Below, one piece after another: positions 45,541 through 56,898 of a stretch of 64,000 bases of DNA (the first letter of the stretch is position 1; each line of letters starts with the position of its first letter). Position numbers and translations under genes: made by a program. Under the pieces are notes generated by a model. That model was not told the DNA's origin, did no database searches, and saw nothing but the letters and a program-made list of their open reading frames with translations. Source of the stretch: Ligustrum vulgare (Eukaryota > Streptophyta > Magnoliopsida > Lamiales > Oleaceae); contig OY743184.1 in the NCBI GenBank assembly GCA_963555705.1, positions 20,945,859 to 21,009,858 on the forward strand, written 5' to 3'.

Positions 45541-46674
45541 AAGGGATAGTCAATACTAGGGCTGTAGTTAGCCTCTTCTTTAATTTTTGAAAACTATTCT
45601 CACACTCTTCTGTCCATTTGAAAAGTACATTCTTTCTTGTTACCCTGGTTAACAGTACTGCTATTCTTAAAAAATCTGGAACAAATCTCCAATAATATCC
45701 TGCTAAACCTAGGAAACTTCGTACCTCTGTGGGTGTAGTTGGTTGTCTCCATTGAGAAACTGGTTCAACTTTACTGGGATCTACCGAAATTCCTTCTTTT
45801 GATATCACATGTCCTAAAAACATCACTTTATCTAGCCAAAATTCACATTTGGAGAATTTAGCATAAAGTTTCTCTTCTCATAAAGTTCGTAAAATCAGTT
45901 TCAAATGTTCAACATGCTGATGAAGATCTTTAGAGTAGATCAGGATGACATCGATTAATACTATATTAATTTATCCAAAAATTCTCGAAAAACACGGTTC
46001 ATCAAATCCATAAATGCTGTTGGAGCATTCGTCAATCCAAACAGCATTATTAAGAATACAAAATGTTCATATCGAGTTCTAAAGGCTAACTTGGCGATAT
46101 CTTCATTTTTTATTCTTAAAAGTAGTTGATCCTTGTAATTGATCTAATGGATCATCAATTCTAGGAAGATGATATTTATTCTTAATGGTAACCTTTTTAA
46201 CTCACGATAATCATTGCACAATCACATTGATCGATCTTTTTTCTTCACAAATAACATTGGTGCACCCCAAGGTGAAGTACGGGGCCGGATTAATCCTTTT
46301 TCCAGTAAATCATCAAGTTGATTTCGTAATTCTTTTAATTCAGTAGGGGCCATACGATATGAAGTTTTGGATATAGGATTGGTTCCTGGAATAACTTCAA
46401 TACTAAATTCGATGTCTCATTCAAGAGGTAATCCAGGTGAATCCTTGGAAAAAACATCAGGAAGATCTTGAACTATAGGGATTGTAGATAACTCTGAAAG
46501 GGTATCAATTTTAACTTCATATAAACTCATCCAATATCCACTATGTCCTTTAGAAATCAACTTCATAGCTTTAACTGGAGAGATAATGATCTTGGAGGTT
46601 TTTATTAGGGGTGGAAATGATATAGGTTTATTCTCGAGAAAGTTTAAGGTTTTAGCTTTACAATTCAAAATCAC
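45506..46674 (-). pseudogene. gypsy-2 reverse transcriptase; RNase H deleted
   Basis: The upstream frame (46674-46417) is the protease-RT linker, ILNCKAKTLNFLENKP to VQDLPDVFSKDSPGLPLE. The RT core (about 46340-45840) is readable only in pieces, such as [16 protein letters not shown]. The last frame (45826-45506) has [20 protein letters not shown] and [17 protein letters not shown], the RT thumb. After ALVLTIP the sequence passes within a few codons into integrase ([10 protein letters not shown]). The whole RNase H domain and the integrase zinc domain are therefore deleted. Confidence 0.88.
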
Positions 46675-46699
46675 CCCATAGTTGGATAGTCAATCAATC

Positions 46700-47930
46700 C
46701 CTAGTATGATATCAAAATCTTTGATATCAAACATGATGAGTTCAATAGGATATTTACTATCCTCTATTTGAATTGGAGCTTCCAATATGTGATTTTGTGT
46801 TTGATATATTCTTCCTTCAGCGATGTGATTAAAAATTGGAGATCAAGGGCAAAGTTGGGCTATCGGCAATACAACAGCGATCTACGTGAAGGAGCAAGTT
46901 TCATGTTGGAGTCGAGTCGAGCCGAGAAGACGAATGGATCAAGCCGAGTCAAAGGGGCGAAGTTCGAGGACCAGAAGTTTCATTACGGCTGTAATAAAGG
47001 AAGCTCACGGCCGTAACTTTCTCTCAGGAAAAAACAGAGATTCGACAAAAACAAACTTATGGTCGTAACTTTGAGTCTCATGACCGTAAATCAAGATCAG
47101 GAAGTCAGTTACGGTTGTAAGTGATATTTTCACAACCGTAACTTTCCTTTTCTGGAATTTTGCGAATTTTTAATTGTTTTCCGTTTAATTTTTTATTTTC
47201 ATATTTTGGATCCTAATTGCAGCTAGGGCTAGTTTTAGGCGTGTTTTGACGTATATTATGTTTTTCATTCATTATTAAACAGAACTTTGATGATTATAGA
47301 TTGAATTGAGAGTTTTCTCTATGAAAGGTGAGTTTATCCCTTTTCTTGTTCTTCAAGAACAATTCTGAACTTATCAAATATTGTGAAATATTAGTGGCAT
47401 TCCAATCAGAAACTTATCAAGGAAGTTGACATCCCTTGTGGCATTTCAAAAACTTTCGTTCTTCAATCCGCATCGTCGAGTCAGCGCATCGTGATTGTTG
47501 GATCAAGGTTCTATCGTTAATTCTATCTTTATTTATTGTCTTGTTTATTGTGTTTTTACTGAATTTAGATCTTTCCTACTGTTATGTCGTTTATTCTGAG
47601 TTATTTGTCGCGTTTTTAGAGTGGGATCGCATCATTCAGACAAGGTAATTTCACAGATAATAGATGATTGTTTAGTAGGTATTTGATAACATTGTACAAA
47701 TTGGGTAGATGCAAATGAATGAGTAGCACCATAATCAAATAAGGTATGAGTCGGTTTAGAAAAAAGGCAAATCGTACCTATGATCACTTTATTACTCTCC
47801 GATTTCTCTAGTTGTACAAGAGCCTAAAACCAGTCAGATTGGGGTAAAGGTTTGGTTTGATTAACTTTTTGCTTGGGACAATCACTCAACAAATGGTTTT
47901 TTTCTCCATAGCAATAACATAACCTAGCTG
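46700..47930 (-). pseudogene. gypsy-2 zinc knuckle and protease, split by an insert
   Basis: A CCHC knuckle CYCYGEKNHLLSDCPK lies at about 47925-47880. The protease follows with THTLFDYGATHSFAS (D-Y-G-A, where D-S-G-A is usual; about 47760-47700) and IPTKQSSIICEIT, then an insert (46832-47644). The reading resumes with IAEGRIYQTQNHILEAPIQI and MFDIKDFDIILGID. The Ser-to-Tyr change, the stop after GID and the insert all inactivate it. Confidence 0.85.
46832..47644 (+). mobile_element. Inserted fragment with CGGCCGTAA motifs (LTR-like)
   Basis: About 810 bp interrupt the protease reading. It contains pairs of ACGGCCGTAA-type palindromes (46981-47150), as in the solo LTR at 12391-15910, and a later GTGGCATTTC and GGATCAAGGTTC region typical of gypsy LTR or leader DNA. 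I could not define TG/CA ends or a target duplication, so the exact boundaries and class are uncertain. Confidence 0.55.
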
Positions 47931-48079
47931 TTTTCGACAAGGACCTCGATGCGGTTTTGCAAAATAAGAACAAGATAGTGGATTTACTTCCGTAATCTTT
48001 ATTTCAGGTTTCTTGATATTTGATTGGGGTCGGAGTGGCCTTGAAAATATACTACCACCATTTTTGTTGGAAAATCGAG

Positions 48080-48654
48080 GATTCCACCGAGTCATTGGCC
48101 TCTGAGAATCCTTATTTCAAACTTCCCTAGCTTTCATTATTTTGATCTCGCCTTGTTCGACCATCAAGGCTCATTCTACTATGCTTGAAAAAGTAGTCAT
48201 AAATGAGCAGGACATTAGCACATTTCTACTCTGTTCAAGTTTCAATCTTTGGATAAAACGATCTATTTTATGTCGAAGTTGTTTCACCATGTGTTCCGAA
48301 AATCGAGAAAACTCTTCAAATTTCTTTACATATTCTATCACCGTCATGTACCCTTGCTTCAATTGAATGAATTCATTAAGTTTTTGATTTTTGACTGATG
48401 CTGGAGAATATTTGTTTCAAAATTTCTCACAAAACTTCTCCCAATCATAAGTCGTAGCTCCTTCTAACTGAAATAAAGTATCCATCCAGTAACCAGCATT
48501 TCCTCGTAACATAAATGTAGCATAATTCACTTTTTCTTCATTCGGTGTATGTGCGTACAAGAACATCCGTTCAATTATTTTGATCCAATTTTCGGCATCT
48601 ATCGAATCCTTAGCATTTTCAAATGCGCGAGGTTTTAGACGTCAAAATCGATCG
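48080..48654 (-). pseudogene. gypsy-2 gag, main part
   Basis: Reading downward from 48654 gives LKPRAFENAKDSIDAENWIK, then MFLYAHTPNEEKVNYATFML, GNAGYWMDTLFQLEGATTYD and, at 48362-48171, YMTVIEYVKKFEEFSRFSEH and VKQLRHKIDRFIQRLKLEQS. This is the retrotransposon gag domain of Tekay-like elements. A stop lies near 48415. The N-terminal part lies at 50641-50490, on the other side of the solo LTR. Confidence 0.88.
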
Positions 48655-48659
48655 GTAAT

Positions 48660-50484
48660 TGTTGACATATGGTTAACTTGACCTTATTATTTTGATCATA
48701 ACAAACAAAGAATATATTGTGTTGCTAACAAGTGTACTTCAAGTGTTTCATGTAATGATAAATATTCAAAGCATTCAATGTTCAAATCGTCTCTCAAAGA
48801 TATAAATCAAAACTATGTGATCAAGCACATGAGAAGCAAAGAAGATCAAAAAAGAATCGAAGATATTCAATATCAAGATTCAAGTTAAAAAGCATAACAT
48901 GAAGATCAAGAATTCAAGCATAAAAGATTAGAGTTCAAGTTCAAGAGTTGATTTAACATTCATAAAGGTATAACACTCTCAATCTTTAGCGATGAAATCC
49001 AACAAGCTAGAAAATAATTTTTATGCATCAAGAAACTTACTTGAAAATTCGTCACTTGCATAAAATATTTTATCTAAATCAATATTTCTTTTCAAAGGTT
49101 ATTTGATCTTAAATCATGATTATACTACGTTAAACCACTTTGAAAAATAAGTTAGAAACCTAAAAATCGTGCATTTTCATGTTTTTCAAAAGTCAATTTT
49201 CGATCAACAGAAAGTCAACCTTTGGTCAACCAAAATTAGTCAACCGAAACTCCAGAAATGGTCAACTGAAAGAGCCTGAACTTCAATATCTTGATCTATA
49301 AATAGTTATTTCTTTTGCATTCAATTCCAACAACTAAGAGGAAATTTTAGAAAAGCTTTCTTGTGAAATTCATTGTTCTTACTTGATTTATTTTCATCTA
49401 TTTTGTTTAGAAAACTTTGATTGATTTAAACTTTTTTTTATCAAAATTCATCAAAGTTTTTGAAAGAAAGTTTTTTTGAAGATTCTTGATTTTACATTGT
49501 ATAAACTTCTTCAACATCTTCACATTATATATTGGAATTGAAGTGTAAGTCTCTCTTTGTTTAAACCTTGTTTTAATCTTTTAAAAGAGAGAAATTCCAA
49601 TTAAGGAACTTTGATTATTTGTGCTACATTTTTCATTATTATTTGATTCATCAAAGTTCCATTGCCTAAATACTTTGAGCTTAACTTATTGTTAATTATT
49701 CAAGTGTGGCATCTCTTGGTACTTAATTTGATTCAATAATTTAACAAAAGATTATTTGAAAAACTTTGTTTGATTGCATTGAACTTTTCATTATCATTTG
49801 CATCAAAGTTTTTCTCTAATACTAGAGCTTAATTCATTGCTATCTATTGAAGTGTTAGCCTAACTATCTCGGTACTTAATTTGAGTATATCATTTGTCAA
49901 GAGAGTTATTTCAATTGTAAATTCAATTCATTATATCTTTTGGTTTTGAGAGTCTTGTGAAAACTCGATTGTTGGTTAAGGGTAGGTACTCCTTGTTGTA
50001 AGTTACATAAGGATAAGTGCTCCTTATTTTAATTCACTTAAGCGTAGGTGCTCCTTATTGTAAGTCATATAAGGGTAAGTACCCCTTGTTGTAAGTCATT
50101 TAAGGATTTGGTACTCCTTGTTGTAAGTTACCAATTTAGTGAATTTGGTCTTACTCGTGAAGGAGAGCTCGGTAATAGAGAACGTAAATCACGTTAGTTA
50201 ATTGAACCTCTATAAATAGTTTTTGCATCCTCTTATCCCTTTTACTTACTTATATTGCACTTACTTTATTCCTTCAATTTATAGTGTGCAACTTTATCTC
50301 TAAGTGCTATACTTGTTTTATCAATTAAGTTTATATATTTATAGCACACTACATTGATAGTTAAGTTAATTACAACATTAAGTGTTCATACTTGTGCCTA
50401 TTGGTTTTTAAGTTTGAGATTATTTATCGAAAAATTTTTATAAACCAATCCACCCCCTCCTGGTTAATTACTCTTGGGCTAACA
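48660..50484 (+). mobile_element. Solo LTR, probably copia (SIRE-like), inside gypsy-2 gag
   Basis: It begins TGTTGACATATGG and ends CTTGGGCTAACA, with perfect target duplications GTAAT at 48655-48659 and 50485-50489. Gag reading resumes on both sides. The early ATTTTGATCATAACAAAC text resembles SIRE-type copia LTRs (inference from memory). Five 31-bp tandem repeats lie at 49977-50132. Length 1,825 bp, no internal region. Confidence 0.9.
49977..50132 (+). repeat. Five tandem 31-bp repeats
   Basis: Units start with TAAG at 49977, 50008, 50039, 50070 and 50101, and each carries a TACTCCTTGTTGTAAGT-like core. They differ at a few positions, so the array is not young. Confidence 0.88.
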
Positions 50485-50489
50485 GTAAT

Positions 50490-50641
50490 TGCTCCTCCAT
50501 CATTTGGAATTTCATTTGGTTGACAGTCACCAGTATGATTTACTAACTGTTCAATCTATCGAGCTTGTTGTCGAACAACTCGAGTTAAACGATCCATTGA
50601 TGCAGCATTTTTCATAGGTCGAGATGAACTCATGTGCGACA
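50490..50641 (-). pseudogene. gypsy-2 gag N-terminus
   Basis: The minus strand starts at ATG 50641 or shortly after (MSSSRPMKNAASMDRLTRVV). It continues to QPNEIPNDGGAIT at the target duplication, with a stop in the middle (after VRQQAR). It joins the main gag part across the solo LTR. Confidence 0.8.
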
Positions 50642-50724
50642 TATCATTAAACTTTAAAATATGTATCAAAACATAAAATTATTTCAAAATTCCAAAAATA
50701 AATAAATTTCAAATTTTTACTCAA

Positions 50725-50757
50725 TGTATCGATACATTTAAATAATGTATCGATACA
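50725..50757. repeat. Two TGTATCGATACA palindromes before gag
   Basis: Perfect 12-bp palindromes at 50725-50736 and 50746-50757, 21 bp apart, lie in the leader between the gag start and the antisense frame. The same palindrome is scattered through both LTRs. Confidence 0.9.
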
Positions 50758-50865
50758 TGATCGCGTTTTAAAGGGTTTTAGAGGTCATTTACATGCACTC
50801 TAAACTCTCTCTAGCCTCTCTCTTTTTTTCCTTAAATTTCACAAATTTATCTCTATTTTTCTATC

Positions 50866-52375
50866 ATGACTCATATTAAGCGTGCAATTTCACTAAGGGC
50901 AAAACAACGCCCCCAATCAATTGGTATTACTATCCCTCTCACTGAAAAATCCGCATCTTCTTCTTCAAATTCTAAAAATTCTTCCTCTAACTCAGAAAAT
51001 TCTTCATCTTATACTGCTTCTCAATCCCATTCTACTAAAATTTCTTCTCCTGAGGTGCATGAACCACTTACAAAATGAGTTCATGATGTTGACATCAATC
51101 CACAACCTTCCCAACGCCCCAGACGAGCTGCCACTATTCCAACTCGAGGTAGGGCTTCCTTTTCATCTAGTTGTGGTAGGGGTAGGGGTAGAGGTAGAAG
51201 TGGTAAGGGTAAGGAAAAAGTGGTTCAATCACAAGAGCATAGTGATGACGAGTTTGATGACTTGACCACTTTTCTAAACATGTTTTCCTTAGTGTGGAAA
51301 CTCAATCTCATTTTCTTGTATTAAAGAAATTACCCATTGTGCCCGGTAGGGTTTTAAAAGTGTTATTTCTTCATTCTTTTCAATTCGAATATCTACCGCA
51401 TTTAGAGCATTTCGGTTGGCACAAATTTCTAGAAAATGGGGAAAAATATGTGAGAGATTAATTCAATTGTTTTATGCTAATGATAATGCTAAGATTCAAA
51501 CGGGTTGTGATAAGGAGACTGAAATGAGCAGATAGCTCGAGGCGACGGGATTTTGAAAACATTGGTGACAGGGAAAACTTTCTGGGTTGGTCCTTCAAAG
51601 ATTCAAGAGATCTTTGAAGTGCAAGAAGGTGGAGAGGTTTATGATTCTACTTTTGAGAAAGTAAGTGCATGTAGATTTTTTTTTGATGATCCTATTCTTA
51701 TGGACGTTTCGGATCATGCGCCACTTTAACCTTTTCATAGGAGATTCCTACATCTCATGTTCACACACTTGATCAAGCCTCATGGGTATAAGCATTCGAA
51801 TTTGACTTATGGTTTTTAGAAAGGGTGTGTAGGGATAGACAGGTGGATTTGGTAAATCTTATTTTAGATGAGTTGATTGAGAGTGCTAGCATTCGTAGTA
51901 GTAGGTTACTATATGGTCGAGTAGTGATGGCGATATTACATCATGAGGGGATTAGCTTCGAGGGAGAGTTTTTGCAGCCGGTTCATCTGAACCAGACTTT
52001 TTGGACTAGCTACTTTAGCCAAGATGGGATATACCGAGTCCCTCTTAGATTTTGGGTGCCCAAGCCTAATGATGCAGGTGGTCAGAGAGTTGGGGGTGAG
52101 GGTGTTGGAGCTGGGGTGCTGGTGTGGGTGTCGAAGATGTAGGAGTTCTTGCTGAAGTTAGTCGAGCTAGAGAGGAGCATGCTACCGAGACTCAGGGTGC
52201 ATCATATCAGGCTCCTGATTGGACTGCATTTGTTGAGGAGTCGAGGAGAGCTTGGAATTCTATTCTCCCGTCTATCCAAGATCTATCTGCTCGAGTTGGT
52301 GTGATTAAGCAGCATCTATCCATCGAGACCCGTGCTCCCGATATTCCAATGGATCCTCCATCTCCTGAGACTTAG
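50866..52375 (+). pseudogene. Antisense reading frame in the gypsy-2 leader (plant transposon protein-like)
   Basis: On the strand opposite to gag-pol, a decayed frame starts MTHIKRAISLRAKQRPQS and has a Ser/Asn-rich stretch. It then shows RPRRAATIPTRGRA followed by a GRGRGRGR basic tract, and next LVTGKTFWVGPSKIQEIFEV, RLLYGRVVMAILHHEGISFE and LRFWVPKPN. The middle and end resemble the 'putative plant transposon protein' family of unknown function often found inside plant retroelements. At least three frameshifts or stops break it. Its last 200 bp recur at 42226-42420. Antisense frames of this sort are known in some gypsy lineages; the role is unknown. Confidence 0.7.
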
Positions 52376-52597
52376 TTTATTCCCTCCCCTTAATATGTAT
52401 CCCTCTTGGAATGTAAAGCCATAGACTTCGACTTTTGTAGCTACGTTATGTTATAAGAAATGTTCAAGTTTTCTTTTATTTGATGTATTATCTAATAATT
52501 CATGAAACATAACTTCAAGTAAACATACCTTAACGGGTTGGAAGGAAGATGTTGACTTATATGTATATCATGGTGTCTACGGAACCTGCAAACCGAA

Positions 52598-52609
52598 GCT
52601 CCGATACCA
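52598..52609 (-). other. gypsy-2 primer-binding site
   Basis: On the minus strand TGGTATCGGAGC has one change from the initiator-tRNA site. It lies 5 bp from the 5' LTR. Confidence 0.85.
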
Positions 52610-52614
52610 ACACT

Positions 52615-54057
52615 TGTGGCACACAAAATTCCATATAAATTTTTCATTTTTGTTGTTATCAGTATGTTGCTTAGTAAAAATATAATTTTTTATTTTTCTA
52701 AAAGTATCAATACATGTATTGATACCGGTTGAATTAGGCAAATACCTAAAATATGTCAAGTTAGTCTTTCTTTTCATATATATATGATTGAAACATTAAT
52801 CAGTAAATACTTAAGTTAATTTAAAAGTAGCAAAGTCGCATATGTATATTACATAATTATAACATTATACTTTTATTTCAATATTCTATACATAAAAGTA
52901 AGGTAAGACAACAGGAAATTGATAATGAAGTTATTCATTAGATCTAAATTAAAGAGTATAAAATCTGATAAAATTTCTCTATATGTATCGATACATGACA
53001 GTTGATTAGTTACCGTCAGTCTTTGAAAGTTAGTTCGTTAAACAAAACTATATACAAATATCGATACATAAGAAAATATAACTTTTCACATACACACTTA
53101 ATTTACATATATGTTTACTTTACGGCCGTAGACGAGGTTTTTACATTTAACAAATTAAAGCCTTGTACTCTGAACTACTTACATATTAGTAAAATTAAAA
53201 ACATTGTTTAAACTAACTCAAAAGTATTTATATCATAGTACTCCACTTTCATTTGTGTATACTCGTACCGGGATAAGGTTAGATGGTCTGGAGGGTAGCT
53301 CCATATTTCTGTCTTCGTAATATACATACGAGTCAATCCATCCTATGAAGCTTTCCACTCGCGAGAGACGGATTTGAAATAAGCTCGATCAAGTATCTGA
53401 AATATTTTAAAACATGAAAAATATGAATACAAATGTAGTCAGCAAGTAACATTCTTTTCATTTTAAAACATGAGTTTCAAGAGGGCTCGTTTTACAAAAC
53501 ATGTGCTATTCCGTGCGCGCAATAATTCAAGCATGATTTGAAATACTGATTCAAATATCATATATTTCAAGCAGAAAAGAACTTCCCATAGTTCGAATAT
53601 AAAAAATCAAGTGCCATAAGGTGTAGTATCAAGCGAGATAAAATAATGAATGTAGTAATACAAGAAAAATATACTTTGGCAAGGCGAGAATAAGTTACAA
53701 TATCAAGAAATGTTGCATGAAGTAGCATTTAAGACTGTTTTCAAAATTTTAGTGTTATTTACCTTGTTTAGAACCTAAAAACAAAGAATCAAAAATCAAA
53801 CTTCTATTATTCTAAAAATTAATGAAAGTATCGATACATATTCAGACCCTGGTTCTTCATGTATTGATACATAGTATCCACATTTAATGAGCTGTTTCTG
53901 CAAATGATCTCTGATTTCAATAGAATTTTCTTCTTTTTCCTTGAATTATTGATTCAGAATCATTGCAGAACTTTTCCAGCATTGTGAACATGATTTAATA
54001 ACTATAGATCAAAATCGAAACTACCTTTGAAATTTTAAGATGTGAAACAAAACAAAC

Positions 54058-54134
<77 letters not shown>

Positions 54135-54517
54135 TAGTTTTTCACTAAAAAATTCCAACATTTTACTCTGTATTTCTCATCCAGCATTAAGGCCCTATTT
54201 ATAGCACAAATTTGGGAAATAATTTAGATATTGTTAGCTTAAAAAAAAAATAGTTTCTAGCTTTCATGATTGCCTATACTAGGCCAAGCGATTCACCAAA
54301 GCTAGATGACGATGCTGCTAAGCTGCATGTTAACGACTTGTTCATGATCTATAAGCGGCAAGATTTTTTTAATCTAGCAAATTAATACTCAGCCACGCAT
54401 AAACCTTACCTAGGTTTTTGCAAGTATCGATACATAATATTCATGTATCGATACATGAATATAAAAATTTCAGAATTTTGATTGTCTTGAAATTGGGTAA
54501 TATAGTGGATCGTTACA
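52615..54517 (-). repeat. gypsy-2 5' LTR
   Basis: The plus strand begins TGTGGCACACAAAATTCC and ends GGATCGTTACA. It aligns with 42655-44499. It has a (CT)n run at 54063-54131 and palindromes TGTATCGATACA at 52984-52995 and 54444-54455, plus partial copies near 53059, 53829 and 54424. Confidence 0.9.
54063..54131. repeat. (CT)n microsatellite
   Basis: About 34 CT units in the 5' LTR of gypsy-2. The other LTR has only four or five units at the same place (about 44131). Confidence 0.95.
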
Positions 54518-55310
54518 GTTAGGATTGTATGCATTTCATGTTTTACATTCTTGACATTAATATCTTTTAGTATCAATTTTTCATTTAATTTATAGCACAT
54601 CATCACTATCACTAGCATAGACTTTTAGCTTAGAGCATCAACACGCTAGTTGGAGGTAGGTTGCATGCATCACGAGGTAAATCGGGTTGAATCGGAACTT
54701 GAATGAAACTAAGATTATTTTTTTTCCCTGAAAATCAACCACGCAATCACGTGGTGGTATTGCCACGTGATTGTGTGACTGCATGAAAAATAAGCAATTG
54801 CTACATGTTAAAGCCATGGGATTGTGGCATTTTTGACAAAAAGGCAGTCTTTTAACGAAGTTTTAGAATTTTTAAAACTTTATAACATCATGCACGTTTC
54901 CTCAAATGACCCTCCAAGTTGATTTTCATCAAAATTCACAACTTCAACATTACTTGCATTCAAATTCAAAGTTTTCATCACACAACTTCAATTCAAATGT
55001 ATGTTTTTATACACTATGGGAGATTTTGCATGTTTAGTGTGATTTTCTTTTTATTCTTGTGATTTTCAAATTGTAGATTGTGATTTTCAAATTGTAGATT
55101 GATGAAGATTAGGTATAGGTTAGATGTGGATTAATTGAATTATGATTCTAGGTGTAAAGTTTTGGATTATTTCAAGTGCCTAAATCTTGTGATTTCCCTT
55201 ATGAATTGTGAATACATTCTAGGTGTTCGATAAAATGCTTCAATGACTCTTTATTCTTGTTTTTCCAAAATTTTTAAACATCTTTAAATCATGATATACA
55301 TTATATGTGC
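54518..55310 (+). repeat. Athila/Tat-like LTR fragment
   Basis: The sequence has the texture of the LTR at 35743-37170: TGTATGCATTTCATG, then a palindromic pair CACGTGGTGGTATTGCCACGTG (about 54747-54768), AAAAATAAGCAATTG, and a long AT-rich part. A 21-bp tandem duplication (TGTGATTTTCAAATTGTAGAT) lies at about 55059-55100. No clean ends are visible. Confidence 0.5.
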
Positions 55311-56106
55311 ATCAATCCAGACTACCTACCTACTGTCTAGCTAGTAACCTGCAATCGGAGTCGAAGAGTAGAACTAGCAGTTACAGTGTCCATCCGTCGG
55401 TCACTCCCACTCCAGTCTGAGCCCACTATTCGTGATGTCGTCCACCTGTCAATGAACACAGTTCTGTGACTGTAAACTGATGTCCCTCCGACAATCTAAT
55501 GCAGCACCAGCGACTGCAACTTCTCCTCACCGCCGCCCTCTAGTTCCAAGTCCAACCAGCCGAAACTAGGTTACAATTCTTTGTAAAATCTTGAATTTTG
55601 ATTATTTGATAAATAAATTCATGATACATTTTCATTTCATATATCATAATTTCTGTTTACATCTTATCTCTTACCTATAATATAAGAGTGAATGAGGTTG
55701 GCATTGTTCATTTTTGGTTGTCCATTTTGTCGTGTAGTGGTTGAGTCCTTTTTTTTTAATTTCATTCTACATGCAACCGCTTATTTCTCCATCCCTTGAC
55801 ACAGCAGCTCTAGTACATGCAATCAGACTCTCTCTCTCTCTCTCTCCCTCCCTCCCTCCCTCTACACAACGTTCTGCTTTGCACCTTCAATATGCCCTCC
55901 ACATTCAATATGCCCTCCACATTCATCATATTTCTCCACTAAAAACGACAATAATGGAAACTTTGGAGACGATCGGCAACCTCAACTTCAGATTTATGTC
56001 ATTTGTGAACTTGTCCATTTCCACAGATTCCTACTCTTCAACACGATCTTGCAGTTTTTTTTTTTTTCCGGTTTTGTACTTCTATTGAAGTTTTCTCTAC
56101 TTTCTT
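55311..56106 (+). other. No clear gene; (TC)n tract
   Basis: Contains a (TC)n/(CTCC)n tract at about 55830-55862. The 115-residue frame at 55741-56088 is largely driven by it and by a nearby direct repeat, so I do not treat it as a gene. Confidence 0.5.
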
Positions 56107-56111
56107 CTAAT

Positions 56112-56768
56112 AGCATCTCCAACCAATGAACTCCAAAATAGAGTAAATTTACTTCAAAATGGTGTAATTTTGCACTATCCTACAAAATCATCTCCAACCC
56201 AGATTTATAAATCTTACACCAAATGAGCAGTATAACTTTATATTTTCTTATTATTTTCAATTCTTGACAATTAATTTATTTCGAAAAGTATTTAATTCTA
56301 TATTTTACTACTACTTAATTTTTATAAATTTACAATTTAAAGTAAATACTAAAATATTACGTTTGTTATAAAAATAAAAAAAACATTAATCTTAATATCA
56401 CAATTAACTAGAGTATTATTTTACATAAAAAATTAAAGCATTCACACAATACAAATAAAAAGAACAACTAAGATTTATTGTTATAAAAATAACAATAACA
56501 AAACACAAACAAAATAAACAAATTTAACTCCACAAAATAATAAAATATAAATATAAAATGAACAAATACAGTGGACATAGAAGGGATAAAAAAGAAAAAA
56601 GGAAAAATGGAAGGGGCAAAATGGGGAGAAAATAAACTGCAAAACTCATGCTAAAGGAACAGCACTGTTCACATCTGCAAAATAGCGCCAGTTTTGGCGT
56701 CGGGTTGGAGGAGGGAATTGACTCCATTTTGGTGCAGCACTCCAAAATACAGTCCGGTTGGAGATGCT
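56112..56768. mobile_element. TIR element AGCATCTCCAACC (657 bp)
   Basis: Perfect 13-bp inverted ends AGCATCTCCAACC and GGTTGGAGATGCT, flanked by CTAAT at 56107-56111 and 56769-56773. The interior is AT-rich and has no transposase. Such ends are common in plant non-autonomous DNA elements; the superfamily is not certain. Confidence 0.85.
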
Positions 56769-56773
56769 CTAAT

Positions 56774-56853
56774 GATTTTGTGTTGCTTTACCATTTTCCA
56801 CTAATTAAACGGTTAATTATGAATTTATGATCATGTGTACTTTTGATTTCCTG

Positions 56854-56898
<45 letters not shown>

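Larger units (their letters stand above)
42226..54517 (-). mobile_element. Ty3/gypsy retrotransposon (Tekay/Del-like chromovirus) with extra leader segment
   Basis: Minus-strand order is 5' LTR (54517-52615), primer-binding site, long leader with an antisense frame, gag, zinc knuckle, protease, RT, integrase with chromodomain start, polypurine tract and 3' LTR (44499-42655). Beyond the 3' LTR, 42226-42654 repeats the primer-binding site and first 430 bp of the leader. Later damage includes a solo LTR in gag, an insert in protease and loss of RNase H. Tekay assignment is from the integrase tail YTGPFPILERIGEVAYKLEL and KVKQLRNKTVPLV. Confidence 0.88.

Noticed and set aside
49977..50132. Regularly spaced repeats resembling a CRISPR array
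   Set aside because: The units are directly adjacent with no unique spacers, and they sit inside a plant LTR.
55741..56088. 115-residue frame with Leu-Ser repeats
   Set aside because: It is driven by a TC microsatellite and a duplicated TATGCCCTCCACATTCA-like stretch, with no recognisable domain.
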